DNA of 64,000 nucleotides from Lineus longissimus (GCF_910592395.1 NC_088325.1:1800001-1864000), one strand, 5' to 3'; positions 23,086-37,400 are shown, counted from the first letter of the stretch. Translations and numbers: made by a program. Notes: a model not told the origin generated them from the sequence alone.

Positions 23086-23945
23086 TCGAGGCAAACAATT
23101 ATAACTCTATGTGGGAATGAATATACAAGAGTTATGGAATACCAGCATTAGCTTTTCCAACTACACGCATAAAAAGAGTCTTTCAATATATGGAAGGTCT
23201 GATATAACTGTCAATTGCTTGAATACATTAGGAACTGGCGCATCCTCATTAAAGGCCAATAGGCTAGAAATGCCCAAGAGCGTTCATCAGAAGTTAGAGG
23301 TATCGCCTTTTACCGTCATGAGGCCAGGAATGGGCACGGTTGTGATATTCGAAAAACTTCTGTTGTGTTTACAAAATGATTTATCTACGAATTGAGGAAA
23401 TGAAAGAGATAGCACTGGCAGATATCTCATCATAATCGCCATGAAAAAAATCCTGTCCAATTCGGTCACAAAATAAATCTCTGACGAAGCTGATTAACTA
23501 CCGAGTTAATCTGTTTCCTGACATTCAAAGGGCCTACATAACTCATTAATTCAGAGGGTACATTGTTTTGAGTACGGTTTCATCTTCATTTGTAATAACC
23601 CCATTAAGTAATTATCACATTAAAAAAATGCATATGCACCATGCAATCATAATTTCAATGACAAATCATCATCCACCATCATCATACATGTAGACCCATG
23701 GCATGGCAATGAGTCATTTTCATTCCTATATCAAAGACATTGGTAGATTCTTCCCGGGTGTAATGCAAACTATGGATACATTAAATACCTTACAGGATCG
23801 GAATGGTGGTGACCGTCGATTAAGTCAGGAATCTCGACTACAAACATGACTATACCGTGCTAAAATGAATGAAATATATTACAAAGTCACTCATTTGAAA
23901 AGATTTAAGGAATTTTTTCCTGCATTCATAACATAAGTAGTTTAC

Positions 23946-24098
23946 CTATCATTAGTTCATCAAGGAAAATGTTCTTTAAGAAGAAAGGGATTAAATCCAT
24001 GAGAAAGACATTACAAATGTACGGCGGAATGTTGTGGCCTTGACGGAGTCCTGTACCAATGAAAACCGGCGTGACGTAAACGACGGTCACAACCTTCC
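23946..24098 (-). mobile_element. Reverse-transcriptase-like fragment, copy 3
   Basis: This is the right-hand duplicate of copy 1 (8929-9081). It stays open for 153 bp. Confidence 0.45.
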
Positions 24099-24589
24099 CT
24101 ATATTATACAATACATCATGTATTACACAAGCGCTCTGTACGTTGGATTTGTCACAAAGCACATAAAAACACTTCGACATAGGTGTCCATTTAAGAATTT
24201 TCTGATAGGGTAGCAGCAAAACCACCGCCGCCGCGACGAGGAATGCGTTAATAGGTCGATATTATAACTAGAACAAAGAAGTAATATATGTTGTATCGGC
24301 TCGTGATCCCGATCACCAATATCATGATAAAATTTACAACATTCCAATACCAATTGCTTTTTTCTTACATATATTCTCAAAAAGCATATTTCTATGATAG
24401 CCTGACTCTGTAGATTTAGAATCAACCATTGATTGAGGATCCACTTTCATCCCAGCCATGTATTTACCACAACTTGACATTATGATAAGCTCTATTTCAC
24501 TGTGCAACTCTCCCTGTCGTCGCTGCCCAAAAATCATGACAGTTTTGTTAGTAATTCTTATTATACATGCATAACTAAATAAATGTGGT

Positions 24590-27500
24590 AAGCCTTCTAA
24601 ACGATCCAACCTCACCATCTCGGATGCATGCAATCAACATACAAGTCCAAGCCTTCTATAAACGATCCAACCTCGCCATCTCGGATACATGCAATCAACA
24701 TACAAGTCCAAGCCTTCTATAAACGATCCAACCTCGCCATCTCGGATACATGCAATCAACATACAAGTCCAAGCCTTCTATAAACGAACCAACCATACCA
24801 TCTCGGATACATGCAATCAACATACAAGTCCAAGCCTTCTATAAACGATCCAACCTCGCCATCTCGGATACATGCAATCAACATACAAGTCCAAGCCTTC
24901 TATAAACGAACCAACCATACCATCTCGGATACATGCAATCAACATACAAGTCCAAGCCTTCTATAAACGATCCAACCTCGCCATCTCGGATACATGCAAT
25001 CAACATACAAGTCCAAGCCTTCTATAAACGAACCAACCATACCATCTCGGATACATGCAATCAACATACAAGTCCAAGCCTTCTATAAACGATCCAACCT
25101 TACCATCTCGGATACATGCAATCAACATACAAGTCCAAGCCTTCTATAAACGAACCAACCATACCATCTCGGATACATGCAATCAACATACAAGTCCAAG
25201 CCTTCTATAAACGATCCAACCTTACCATCTCGGATACATGCAATCAACATACAAGTCCAAGCCTTCTATAAACGATCCAACCTTACCATCTCGGATACAT
25301 GCAATCCACATACAAGTCCAAGCCTACTATAAACGATCCAACCATACCATCTCGGATACATGCAATCAACATACAAGTCCAAGCCTACTATAAACGATCC
25401 AACCATACCATCTCGGATACATGCAATCAACATACAAGTCCAAGCCTTCTATAAACGATCCAACCATACCATCTCGGATACATGCAATCAACATACAAGT
25501 CCAAGCCTTCTATAAACGATCCAACCTTACCATCTCGGATACATGCAATCAACATACAAGTCCAAGCCTACTATAAACGATCCAACCTTACCATCTCGGA
25601 TACATGCAATCAACATACAAGTCCAAGCCTTCTATAAACGATCCAACCATACCATCTCGGATACATGCAATCAACATACAAGTCCAAGCCTTCTATAAAC
25701 GATCCAACCTTACCATCTCGGATACATGCAATCAACATACAAGTCCAAGCCTACTATAAACGATCCAACCATACCATCTCGGATACATGCAATCAACATA
25801 CAAGTCCAAGCCTTCTATAAACGATCCAACCATACCATCTCGGATACATGCAATCAACATACAAGTCCAAGCCTTCTATAAACGATCCAACCTTACCATC
25901 TCGGATACATGCAATCAACATACAAGTCCAAGCCTTCTATAAACGATCCAACCATACCATCTCGGATACATGCAATCAACATACAAGTCCAAGCCTACTA
26001 TAAACGATCCAACCATACCATCTCGGATACATGCAATCAACATACAAGTCCAAGCCTACTATAAACGATCCAACCATACCATCTCGGATACATGCAATCA
26101 ACATACAAGTCCAAGCCTACTATAAACGATCCAACCTCGCCATCTCGGATACATGCAATCAACATACAAGTCCAAGCCTTCTATAAACGATCCAACCTTA
26201 CCATCTCGGATACATGCAATCAACATACAAGTCCAAGCCTTCTATAAACGATCAAACCATACCATCTCGGATACATGCAATCCACATACAAGTCCAAGCC
26301 TTCTATAAACAATCCAACCTCGCCATCTCGGATACATGCAATCAACATACAAGTCCAAGCCTTCTATAAACAATCCAACCTCGCCATCTCGGATACATGC
26401 AATCAACATACAAGTCCAAGCCTTCTATAAACGATCCAACCATACCATCTCGGATACATGCAATCAACATACAAGTCCAAGCCTTCTATAAACGATCCAA
26501 CTTCGCCATCTCGGATACATGCAATCAACATACAAGTCCAAGCCTTCTATAAACGATCCAACCATACCATCTCGGATACATGCAATCAACATACAAGTCC
26601 AAGCCTTCTATAAACGATCCAACTTCGCCATCTCGGATACATGCAATCAACATACAAGTCCAAGCCTTCTATAAACGATCCAACCATACCATCTCGGATA
26701 CATGCAATCCACATACAAGTCCAAGCCTTCTATAAACGATCCAACTTCGCCATCTCGGATACATGCAATCAACATACAAGTCCAAGCCTTCTATAAACGA
26801 TCCAACCATACCATCTCGGATACATGCAATCAACATACAAGTCCAAGCCTTCTATAAACGATCCAACCTCGCCATCTCGGATACATGCAATCAACATACA
26901 AGTCCAAGCCTTCTATAAACGATCCAACCTCGCCATCTCGGATGCATGCAATCAACATACAAGTCCAAGCCTTCTATAAACGATCCAACTTCGCCATCTC
27001 GGATACATGCAATCAACATACAAGTCCAAGCCTTCTATAAACAATCCAACCTCGCCATCTCGGATACATGCAATCAACATACAAGTCCAAGCCTTCTATA
27101 AACAATCCAACCTCGCCATCTCGGATACATGCAATCAACATACAAGTCCAAGCCTTCTATAAACGATCCAACCTCGCCATCTCGGATACATGCAATCAAC
27201 ATACAAGTCAAAGCCTTCTATAAACGATCCAACCTCGCCATCTCGGATACATGCAATCAACATACAAGTCCAAGCCTTCTATAAACAATCCAACCTCGCC
27301 ATCTCGGATACATGCAATCAACATACAAGTCCAAGCCTTCTATAAACGATCCAACCTCGCCATCTCGGATACATGCAATCAACATACAAGTCCAAGCCTT
27401 CTATAAACGATCCAACCTCGCCATCTCGGATACATGCAATCAACATACAAGTCCAAGCCTTCTATAAACGATCCAACCTTACCATCTCGGATACATGCAA

Positions 27501-27698
27501 TCAACATACAAGTCCAAGCCTTCTATAAACGATCCAACCCCGCCATCTCGGATACATGCAATCAACATACAAGTCCAAGCCTTCTATAAACGATCCAACC
27601 TTACCATCTCGGATACATGCAATCAACATACAAGTCCAAGCCTTCTATAAACGATCCAACCTCGCCATCCCGGATACATGCAATCAACATACAAGTCC
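24590..27698. repeat. 61-bp minisatellite, about 51 copies
   Basis: This is the largest array of the same unit. Sub-types alternate in places (24840-25200 alternates CTCGCC/CTTACC units with GAACCAACCATACC units), giving a 122-bp higher-order pattern. Confidence 0.95.
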
Positions 27699-27847
27699 CA
27701 ATTCGTTGATCAAAAGTGGTCATCACCAAAATTTGGGCAATGCCTAGCTTTTAACATCTTATTCTGAAACCGATATAGCATATTTACAAAGCTAATGAAT
27801 ATAAGCTTATACTTTAGGAATTGATACTTCACTGGAGATATTGGTTA

Positions 27848-28266
27848 CCGAAACCGCGAAGGTGGAGCTAAAATGACCACAACTTGACATTTTATAGTGG
27901 TCACATTTTGGCTAACGCCAGGCTTTCAAAGGCTAATTTTGAAAAACACGGTGACATATTTTACAATAATGAATAAAAGCCCATATTATTACATTTGTAA
28001 AATCAACTCTATCTATCTTGTGAAAAATATTGTGGCATTTGCAAAATACATATTTGATCCGGTAAATCAAAGACTGGATCAAAATTTAATCTCGTCTATA
28101 GGTTTTTGCTTTTCGTCCGCAAAATTAAATAGGGTCGCAATTGAATTTCCACACTTTCAAAAGTTAGTCTTATCAGAGTCTTTCAAGTCTTTCAAATATT
28201 TGAAAGACTCTGGAAGAATGTTCTCATTCAACGAAACCCTTTAGTCTCCACAAAAGTTGCGCCAAC
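27848..28266. mobile_element. About 420-bp insertion with imperfect inverted ends
   Basis: This stretch interrupts the GATATTGGTTCAC sequence seen intact near 10080. Its ends share an imperfect inverted motif (GGTGGAGCTAAA and TTTAGTCTCCAC). It contains a perfect-looking palindrome around TTTCAAATATTTGAAAG at about 28190-28206. A related copy lies at 49672-50548, split by the 439-bp insertion. Confidence 0.45.
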
Positions 28267-28514
28267 TAAAGGTCACCTCCCCACCACTAGGGCTGCTAGA
28301 CTCTTCCCGGGTGTTTTTATAATGCAGACTATGGATATATTTAACATCTACAACTGATAGGACCGAAGTGGTGGTGACCATCGCTTACGTCAGGAATCTC
28401 GACTACAATTATGATTATACCGTGCTAAAATGAACGAAAGATATCACAAAATCACGTATTTGAAAAGAGTTAAGGACGTTTTTGCTGCAATCATAATATA
28501 AGTATTTAGTTCAC

Positions 28515-28667
28515 CCGTCATCTGTTCATCAAGGAAAATGTACTTATAGAAGAAAGGGATTAAATCCGTGAGAAAGAGATTACAAATGTAGGGCGGAATG
28601 TTGTGACCTTGATGGAGTCCTGTACCAATGAAAACCGGCGTGACGTAAACAACGGTCACAACCTTCC
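28515..28667 (-). mobile_element. Reverse-transcriptase-like fragment, copy 4
   Basis: This is a 153-bp open copy with HQG in place of RQG and TGACGG/GTGAAC at the 3' boundary. Confidence 0.45.
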
Positions 28668-29579
28668 CTACAGACTACGTTAACAATACAATATATCATG
28701 TTATACACGGGCGCCACCTGTACGTCGGTGATGTCACAAGCACATACAAACACCTCGACAGAGGTGTCCCTTTAAGAGTTTTCTGAAAGGGTAGCAGCAA
28801 AACCACCGCCGCTGCGACGAGGAATGCGTTAATAGGTCGATATTATAACTAGTACAAAGAAGTAATATATGTTGAATCGGCTCGTGATCCCGATCACTAT
28901 AAAGACAATCAATTAGGATTGAGTTATACCACTAAACATGCAGTTAAAAAAGACTACAAGAGAAAACTAGCTGTGGCTATAGATCAAGCGACACAAGCTT
29001 TGTGTCCATGACGTATCTCTTATTTGTGTTACACGACACTTATACATGTTCTGGGACTTTGGATCATTTAGGCATGGCATAGCGTATAGACTGTCGGAAT
29101 GGTCGTGAACAAAGACAATGGGAACCAATGGGAACAGTCATCAAACTCAGACTGTAATTGAGCGACAAATCGGAAAAAGGCCTCGGCCCGGTTATTCAAA
29201 ACAACCTTTGTCACTAACGCTGGCGTTATCTCCTTCAGTTAAGGCCTTATCAATCCTCACCTAATTTTGTGTGTTAAGTATTATAACCCTTTACCAATAT
29301 CATGATAACATTTACAACATTCCAATACCAATTGCTATTTTCTTACATATATTCTTAAAAAGCATATTTCTGTGATAGCCTGACTCTGTATATTTAGAAT
29401 CAACTATAGATTGAGAATCCACTTTGATCCCAGCCATGTATTTACCACAACTTGACCGTGATAAGCTCTATTTCACTGTGCAACTCTCCCCTTCTTTGAT
29501 GAATACATGTCGCTGCCCAAAAATCATGACAGTTTTGTTAGTAATTCTTATTATACATTCATAACTAAATAAATGTGGT
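28667..29579. other. Spacer segment upstream of short 61-bp array
   Basis: No gene is supported. A CGGCCCGGTTATTCAAAACA-type segment near 29186-29206 recurs near 46662-46682 and looks like a dispersed-repeat end. The CCACTTTGATCC block near 29420 is a diverged copy of the array-flanking block. Confidence 0.35.
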
Positions 29580-29942
29580 AAGCCTTCTAAACGATCCAAC
29601 CTCGCCATCTCGGACATGCAATCCACATACAAGTCCGAGCTTTCTATAAACGATCCAACCTCGCCATCTCGGATACATGCAATCAACATACAAGTCCAAG
29701 CCTTCTATAAACGATCCAACCTCGCCATCTCGGATACATGCAATCAACATACAAGTCCAAGCCTTCTATAAACGATCCAACCTCGCCATCTCGGATACAT
29801 GCAATCAACATACAAGTCCAAGCCTTCTATAAACAATCCAACCTCGCCATCTCGGATACATGCAATCAACATACAAGTCCAAGCCTTCTATAAACAATCC
29901 AACCTCGCCATCTCGGATACATGCAATCAACATACAAGTCCC
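29580..29942. repeat. 61-bp minisatellite, about 6 copies
   Basis: This is a short array of the same unit downstream of gene C, mostly of the CTCGCC sub-type. The first unit is slightly shortened. Confidence 0.9.
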
Positions 29943-30331
29943 ATTTGGTTTATCAAAAGTGGTCATCACCAAAATTTAAGGCAATGCCTAGCTTTTAACA
30001 TCTTATTCTGAAACCGATATAGCATATTTACAAAGCTAATGAATAGAAGCTTATATTTTAGGAAGTGATACTTCACTGGAGATATTGGTTCACCTCCCCA
30101 CCACTAGGGCTGCTAGACTCTTCCCGGGTGTATATATAAGGCAGACTATGGATATATTTAATAACTACAACTGATAGGACCGAAGTGGTGGTGACCGTCG
30201 CTTACGTCAGGACTCTCGACTACAATTATGACTATACTGTGTTAAAATGAACGAAATATATTACAAAATCACTCATTCGAAAAGAGTTAAGGACGTTTTT
30301 GCTGCAATCATAATATAAGTATTTAGTTCAC

Positions 30332-30484
30332 CCGTCATCTGTTCATCAAGGAAAATGTACTTATAGAAGAAAGGGATTAAATCCGTGAGAAAGAGATTAT
30401 AAATGTAGGGCGGAATGTTGTGGCCTTGACGGAGTCCTGTACCAATGAAAACCGGCGTGACGTAAACGACGGTCACAACCTTCC
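30332..30484 (-). mobile_element. Reverse-transcriptase-like fragment, copy 5
   Basis: This is a 153-bp open copy lying about 270 bases downstream of the gene C stop. It has YIYNLFLTDL in place of YICNLFLTDL. Confidence 0.45.
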
Positions 30485-30753
30485 CTACAGACTACGTTAA
30501 CAATACAATGTATCATGTTATACACAGGCGCCACCTGTACGTCGGTTTTGTCACAAGCACATACAAACACCTCGACAGAGGTGTCCCTTTAAGAGTTTTC
30601 TGATCGGTCTTGATAGGGTACCAGCCATGGCCGCCGCGACGTGACTCTGACTGTCACTAGGGTATTTCGTTGGTGTGGCAGAGATGAGAATGTTGTCTGT
30701 TAGACGCACACAAAAGTTATAATCAGCGCCACCTATTGGGATGTTGATACCTA

Positions 30754-31477
30754 TTATTCCGAACTTAGTTGTCTGAAGTCCAAGTACTCTCCATGCGGTA
30801 CTGGCGCTGCTGGATCTAAATGCGCGTATAGTGACCCTTGCTCGTTTCCCATATTGTCGTTCGAACGACTTGTAACCATCTCTTGGGCGCCATTCGAGCG
30901 ACTTGGAGTCCGCTCATTGGACCCAATACCTTGTCTTGAACTGCTCTCTGCTGTACTTTGATCAGGCTGCGCGTCCTTGTGGATTCTTAGCTCTTTCTGT
31001 GCGTCTGTTACGAAGATTGGTAGGTCATTGTATGTACCTTCAGGCTCCTGTCCCTCCTGGTCGCTTATCGGATCACTTAAGATATACTCCCCAGACTCAT
31101 CGTCTGAGGAGCCACACTCCGTTTGATTCTGCTGAGGTGCAGGAACTAGGCGTTGACCTGGAACACCCTGCTGCCATGTCGCGTAATCGTATGCACCCAC
31201 GTCAGCGTCTACGTCATCGTCGGACTCCGCAGGCTCATTCCTATGGGCTCCGTGAACCGGAACGCGGTGCCCCGTAGGCAATGGCTGTGGGGGTTTCTGT
31301 CCATGCCAGTGTTCACGGTCAAACACATCATTTACGTGATCTGTCTCAATTTTGGCGTAGATGTGTACCTGAGGTTTTCCGTCTGCTGTGAATTCAACCC
31401 TGGTATCATCGTAATCAGCGTTGTCATTTGCCGGTCGATGACACTGCCTCTTCCTCCATCGCAGCAGACCACGTTTC
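30754..31477 (-). CDS. Gene C exon 12: cytoplasmic tail with one tyrosine repeat
   Basis: This 724-nt terminal exon begins KRGLLRWRKRQ and ends FRQLSSE then TAA. It holds YAKI, AYDYATW, one copy of the 63-residue unit (GEYILSD and TYNDL), an ITIM-like SLYAHL and EYLDFRQ. It is the shortest tail of the family here. Confidence 0.85.
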
Positions 31478-34400
31478 CTACAGAAGTAAATACAGTTTTA
31501 TTAGAGAGGCTAAGATCTGGAATTTGGGATTCTCGTCACTCTACGCGAATAGCGATCAAGATCAAAACATCACTAGTGCATGGTAGGTTAATTTCAGATT
31601 GGTACATGTATGTCGAATGACTTTCCTAAATGATTCATTACCCACCTCTATGAACCGTCAATGTTTGATAAAATCTGAAAGATTATTTATCGAATACTTC
31701 ATCAGCTAGCTTCATGTGTTGATAGCTTCTGTGATATTAACTGTAGATCATAATTATAGTGCGATCAAGAAACCAGTGTCGACAACTATATGCCCCCCCC
31801 CTTCAACTTCACCGAAATCTGTCGCCGGTTTACCAACTGACCTGCATCCGAAGTAGCTTACCATAAAATAACAGCCAGAACGACGCCTGTTATCGCTACA
31901 ATGCCGGCTCCAACAAGACCGCCTACAGCTGCTGTAAAGAAAAAGACTTTGGATGTTATCTTCATCAGACTCAGCGCAAACCAGAATCTCTGTTAAATTT
32001 TATATAAAACCGGGTTGATCTTCTGATTCTGTATCTCTTTGAAAAAGTGTCAAATACACGAAACGTCGAGAATACGTTGATCGTTGCTTGTGTTTTATTC
32101 ACATATAATCTTCATCAGACTCAGCCTTTTTAGCCAGACAGCATGCAGTATATATATGAATGAATAGATTATCAGGACATGTTGAAATTAGAATCGACGT
32201 TTCTATGTTCGATCTGTCGAGCTTTTCTCTGTCCAGCTAAAGCCAACCCCACTCACCTATGCTTGTCTTGTCATCAACCTCGTCATTGAAGACCCTGCTT
32301 CTGTATACAACATCACCACCATCTTCGACCACCATATAATAATAATATGACTTATCGGGATCAACAACAAATGTTACATATGTATCCTCTTGTTTAGGCA
32401 CGGTGTGAGTCATGCAGTCGACCGTGCCGGTCTGGCAGTATTTGATCTTCAGCCCTGTATATTTTCCAGTCACTCGTTCCCAGCCCACGGTTACTTTTTT
32501 ACCTATTCGATTCACACCTTTAAGGGACGTTTTGGGTTTCTCTGCAAAGTAAAAATACAAACATGTTTGAAGAAATGGTTTAAACAATGGCCATGCATAT
32601 GATGAGGATATGGGCAGGTCTAACGGAGAAATGAAATTGCCTACACTTTGTGTGGTAAGCCGGTGACGGCACGCAACTTGGCGAAGTTGCGAAATCGAAA
32701 TCAACCATACCCCTATCTCATTAGACGCCAAGGCGGTTGGGAGCATCTCAGCTTCTTGTCCTATTCAAAGACCGGTCGCACTGCTGAGAGTAACGATTCA
32801 TAGAAACCCATGACGTGCATCAAAGGTATTCCTCAAAAGGTAAATAACGCAGCTTAGGTGTGAACTAAACAACTGAAGAGATCAAATGTCTAAAAAAGTC
32901 TCTAAAAGAGATCCACAAACCTGGTGTTTCCCCAGAAGCCACGTTGCTAAAGTTACTGGTGTGAGTCCCCGTGTGGGAGTTCCTGCTGCGCACTCGAAAC
33001 ATATACCCGACATCCGACTCAAGACCCATAATCTTATGATACACGGCTCTCTTGAGACCTGGATCAGTCATTCCTCCTTGAGGAACCTCCGGGGCAACGT
33101 CCCAGTTGTCGGCAAACTTCTTGTATTGGACGTAAAATCTCTGCTCCGACCCGCCATTGATTTCTGAGATCCATTTGAGCGTCGCTGCTACGGCAGTTGA
33201 ATTGACAACTTCGAGTTTGCTGGGTGCAGAAGGTGGACCTAAAATGAAGCAACAGTTGTGATATATAGTTATGAGATGAATGTGCAGATTTGGTCTTTCA
33301 ACGTCTCAGTGTTGGAATCATGAACTACATGTACATCAGTTTGGAATTGACGTCAAGATTTCCTATGATTGGTGTCACTTTCTGACAGCATAGACACATA
33401 TACAGCCTTAAAACACAACCACAGGTGAATGGTACATGATGCGTTATATTGACCTTCCAACATGTCCGAAGACCTTGGGGGGGGGGGGGGGATTTTACCC
33501 TAAAATGTCATTTGGCACCCAAACGGTTAACAGGGCAACGACCACGACTGTGTCGGATTTAAGGAATCAATACCGAGCTGGAGGTCCTTGGTTGTATAAT
33601 TGCTTCTGTTTCATTCGAGTAGGTACTGAACGGTTGTGATTGATATTTAGGTGTTTGATACGCACTTCACTCGAAATTATGGATGGAATCAAGGAATTTT
33701 GCCATCTGGTTTTTTATACACTACGAGATACATTATTACTGTAGACCTTCGTCTTCTGATTTTTTGATTGCCATTAACCTCTTCTGGGTCCTTAAATAAA
33801 TCCTTCAGAGTTCCTACAACCTCTCAGATTCCAATATCTCGAAACATATTAAATAATCTCGTGTAATTGGTTTTAGGGGGTAATTTGACGTAAATGAGTT
33901 GGCTTCAAAATTAAAAGAATTCGGCGGAATTTTATACCTACTGTGGGAACCATTCGGACTCTGCAAGCGCGTCTACGCTGCTCCGCCCCCGAGCCGGACG
34001 CTCGCGTCACGCCTATCTGTACAGTAGCTTGCCCAATCATTACCTTTCTTACATCGTAATGTATTGTGATAGTTTTGTATCTGTCATGTTTTAGATCAGT
34101 TCAAATAAAGTTATCTAGCACAGAGCAGATTGGCCTCGAACTCCTTCTTTCTCACTATTCGATACACGTAGTCACACTATTAGATTCTTCTGGAACCTCA
34201 TTCCTACCAAGGGCTTCAGAATTGACTATTAAGGTGGCCAGTGAAATACACCATCTCCGTTGGGAAACCACTAACAACAGATGATACAACTTACCTGGTT
34301 TGAAAAGCTTAAATTTGAAAACCTTCGCTTGAAATCCGCTCGTTTTCACAGAACACGTATAGTTCCCATAATGGGAGGATTTGACGTGTTCGATGGCCAA

Positions 34401-37400
34401 CTTGCTCGACGTCGGGCCGGATATGATTTCATATTCGGACGATGAGTTCGAAAGGATGTTGTCATCTTTGGACCAGACGTAACCAGTTGTTGCCGGAGTC
34501 GGGTTGGCGATGATGAACAGTTCAAACGATGCCTCCTTGCCTATCTTACCCACCACGTCATACGTCGAGCTGGCCTCTGGGTCTATTCTAGGAGAAACTG
34601 TGGGTGAAAAGGAAGTGTTCAGTGGCCAATGCATAATGCAGTGTGCACTGCATCAGGGAAAGATTTTGTAAACGGATAAAAACTGTTAAGTTCTTTTCAG
34701 TCCTTCGCCAGGACCTGCTGAGTATCTCAGCAGATATATTACAAAGAATGCAGAACCAAACTTACAATGCACAGTCAGGACTGCCGATGTCTGTCCCATC
34801 CCACCAAGATTCCAAGCCTTACAAGAGTACGTCCCACTCCTATCGTATGGTATGCGCACGAACTCGAAAAGCTTCCCATTCTGCGTGCTGGTCTCGGAGT
34901 CTTGGATAACCTGTTCCGCAGTGGAGCCGCTCTTCTTCCAGAGCCACTGGTACCGCTCGATGTGATCCGGGTAGCCTCCGCTGGTAGCACATTCAAACCG
35001 CACGAATTCATGTTCATTCACAGTTGTCTTACTGATTTTGACTTGAACATCAGGCGGAACTGAAAACAGAGGTGTTCTGATTAATCTCAGGAAAGCCTAA
35101 GAGATTGGTGCAGCATGTTAAAGCAAAGCTCTAGAATGTTGGTTTTAAATAGAAATCCAACCCATTTTGGCCAAATAATTAGGTATTCGAAGTTTGCACA
35201 AAGGTGGAAGGCTGTTTTGCGAAGATTAAACTTCAAATAATTTGAAAAGTGTTTATGAAACTGACCAGTGGTAATTACTACATGTATAGTCTCATATTTT
35301 CAGGGAGATATTTGTAGTTGAAAATATGCCGGCTCATGATCGAGAGGTACACAGGCAAAATTGCCCATGCATGGATCATTGATGGGCCCATGGGTGGATG
35401 CACTGATGGCCCATGGACTACCTGATGTTGGGAATTCCATCATAGGCCCACTACCGTTGGTTCCCTTAAAAATGACCATATGCAGTAAAGTATAAACCCA
35501 TCGGAGAAGCAGTCCAGTCACCAACTCTAACAGTGGATATATGATGGGGATTCTCCATCATCTATCCATGGTTGGGCCTATGGATGGAACGTTGATAATC
35601 AATCGCCATCATAGATCAATGGATGAACAATTTTTCCTGTGTAGTTGGTTTTCATTTGCGAAGTATCTGGTGCATCTAGAATTCAAGACAGATTACATTG
35701 TATTTTGTATAACCCGATTCTTTTTCAACAAGTCGTGCCATATGAAACTTTAAACTCAACGACCCCCCTGTAAATCTACAAGATCCCCCTCGAAATTTAA
35801 ACATGGATGGTGGCTTCTTTGAAGCTGTACCAACCGTCGCACCCTTGTTTCTTCCCACTGACAAGGCTTATTATAAACCGCGAGATGCGGAATGCGAAAT
35901 CGCGAGATGCCAACCTCGGTGAGAGAACCAATCGCCACAGAATGTATTGCAAATATTAAACCTGAAAAGGCGAACATTCATGAGACCGAGGCTATAGCGG
36001 GGAGCTATCTCATCTATGGTAATCTGTCACAAACCAATTATGTTCTTGTCGATTCTTTTCTGTTGATATTTAACTGAGATTCCATACTTGGCGTGAAGCA
36101 ACTCTGTTAATTGAGTGTCTGAGATGTGTTTAGTCTGTCACGTGCAGACTCATGCATTACATTTGTGAGTCTGCCTCACGATTGGCTCATAGTGGCTACA
36201 CACTGGCCACCAATCGGGAGCTAATTCGTAAGGGACAACGTATGTTACAGATAATGGTCGTCGATGTTTTATCATGAAATTTTTCATTGAAATAAGCAGC
36301 ACGCGCATAACAAGGATCAAAGTCGTGTAATTTATGAATGAAACAGAAAACTTATAGGACAAACTAACAGTTAGTATTTCTTTCGCGTCGTACAGAAAAT
36401 TTAAAAAGTATGAGTATATTCCGAGGCGACGATTGTGCCACGACAGACTCATGTTTCGAATAACACAAATTAAATCGTTTAGAATTAGGCCCACGGCAAT
36501 GGCCGCTTTAGCGCCACTGACATTGGTGCCTAAAGCTCTGTACACACTGACAACATTTTGGGAAACATGTTGGCCAACATGTTGTCCAGGTGCGATGTTA
36601 TCGAAAATTTTGCCCTGTATACACATGACAACATTCGACAACATGTTGGGCAACTTGTTGTCGAATGTTTCCGAGAAATGAGGATTTTTGAGGGAATATT
36701 TTTGAGGGAAATTCATAAACAATGGAAGATTCCAAGAGAAGAAGATGTATTGTCGGTGGCTCTGCCATAATTTTACGTGTCCTGATTGAAAGACGGCGAA
36801 GAGGACGTAAAGATGAGAAAAGAGTGTGGACAAGACCATGGATTTATATGAGAGACCAGCATGGGGCAAATTTTGTAGCTATTTCTAGAATAGCAGCTTT
36901 CTTTTTGTTCTTGTCTTTATATTCCCTGGATGTTACATCCCATAAACAGGCACAACTTTCTCATACTGCAATAAGTTGTTCAACTTCACTCAGTAACCAT
37001 TCCTTGCTTGAGGCTGCCATTTTGACTACATCACATGGCTTAAGGTAGATCATGTGATTTGTGGCCTATTTCTGATTGGATAAAACTCGACAACATCATT
37101 AGCATCTCGGCAACAAAATTGATTTTGTATTATTTCGACAACATTTGAGCAACATTTGGCCAACATGTTACCGAATGTTTCCGAACTGTACACACTGCCA
37201 ACATTTTCGATAACATCGCACCTGGACAACATGTTGGCCAACATGTTTCCCAAAATGTTGTCAGTGTGTACAGAGCTTAATGGTATTAGGCTAGGATGTG
37301 TTATGATTTTTACGGCTACTCCGCCCCCGAGCCGGATGCTCGTGTCACGCCTGTTTGTACAATAGCTTGACCTATCATTACCTTTTCTTACATCGTAATG

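Larger units (their letters stand above)
15152..24590. repeat. Large tandem duplication, right copy
   Basis: This is the partner of 1..9572. It carries the 5' half of gene B and its upstream flank. The two copies share introns, exons and the promoter flank, and differ by scattered single bases, a roughly 27-bp indel near 16445 and minisatellite copy number. Confidence 0.9.

Noticed and set aside
24590-27698. CRISPR-like array
   Set aside because: The 61-bp units are contiguous with no unique spacers, and the context is an animal genome. This is a minisatellite.
36150-36869. 239-codon minus-strand open frame
   Set aside because: It runs from ordinary intron sequence into the inverted end of the Harbinger-type element. 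The parts have separate origins and the frame is absent at the empty site in gene D.
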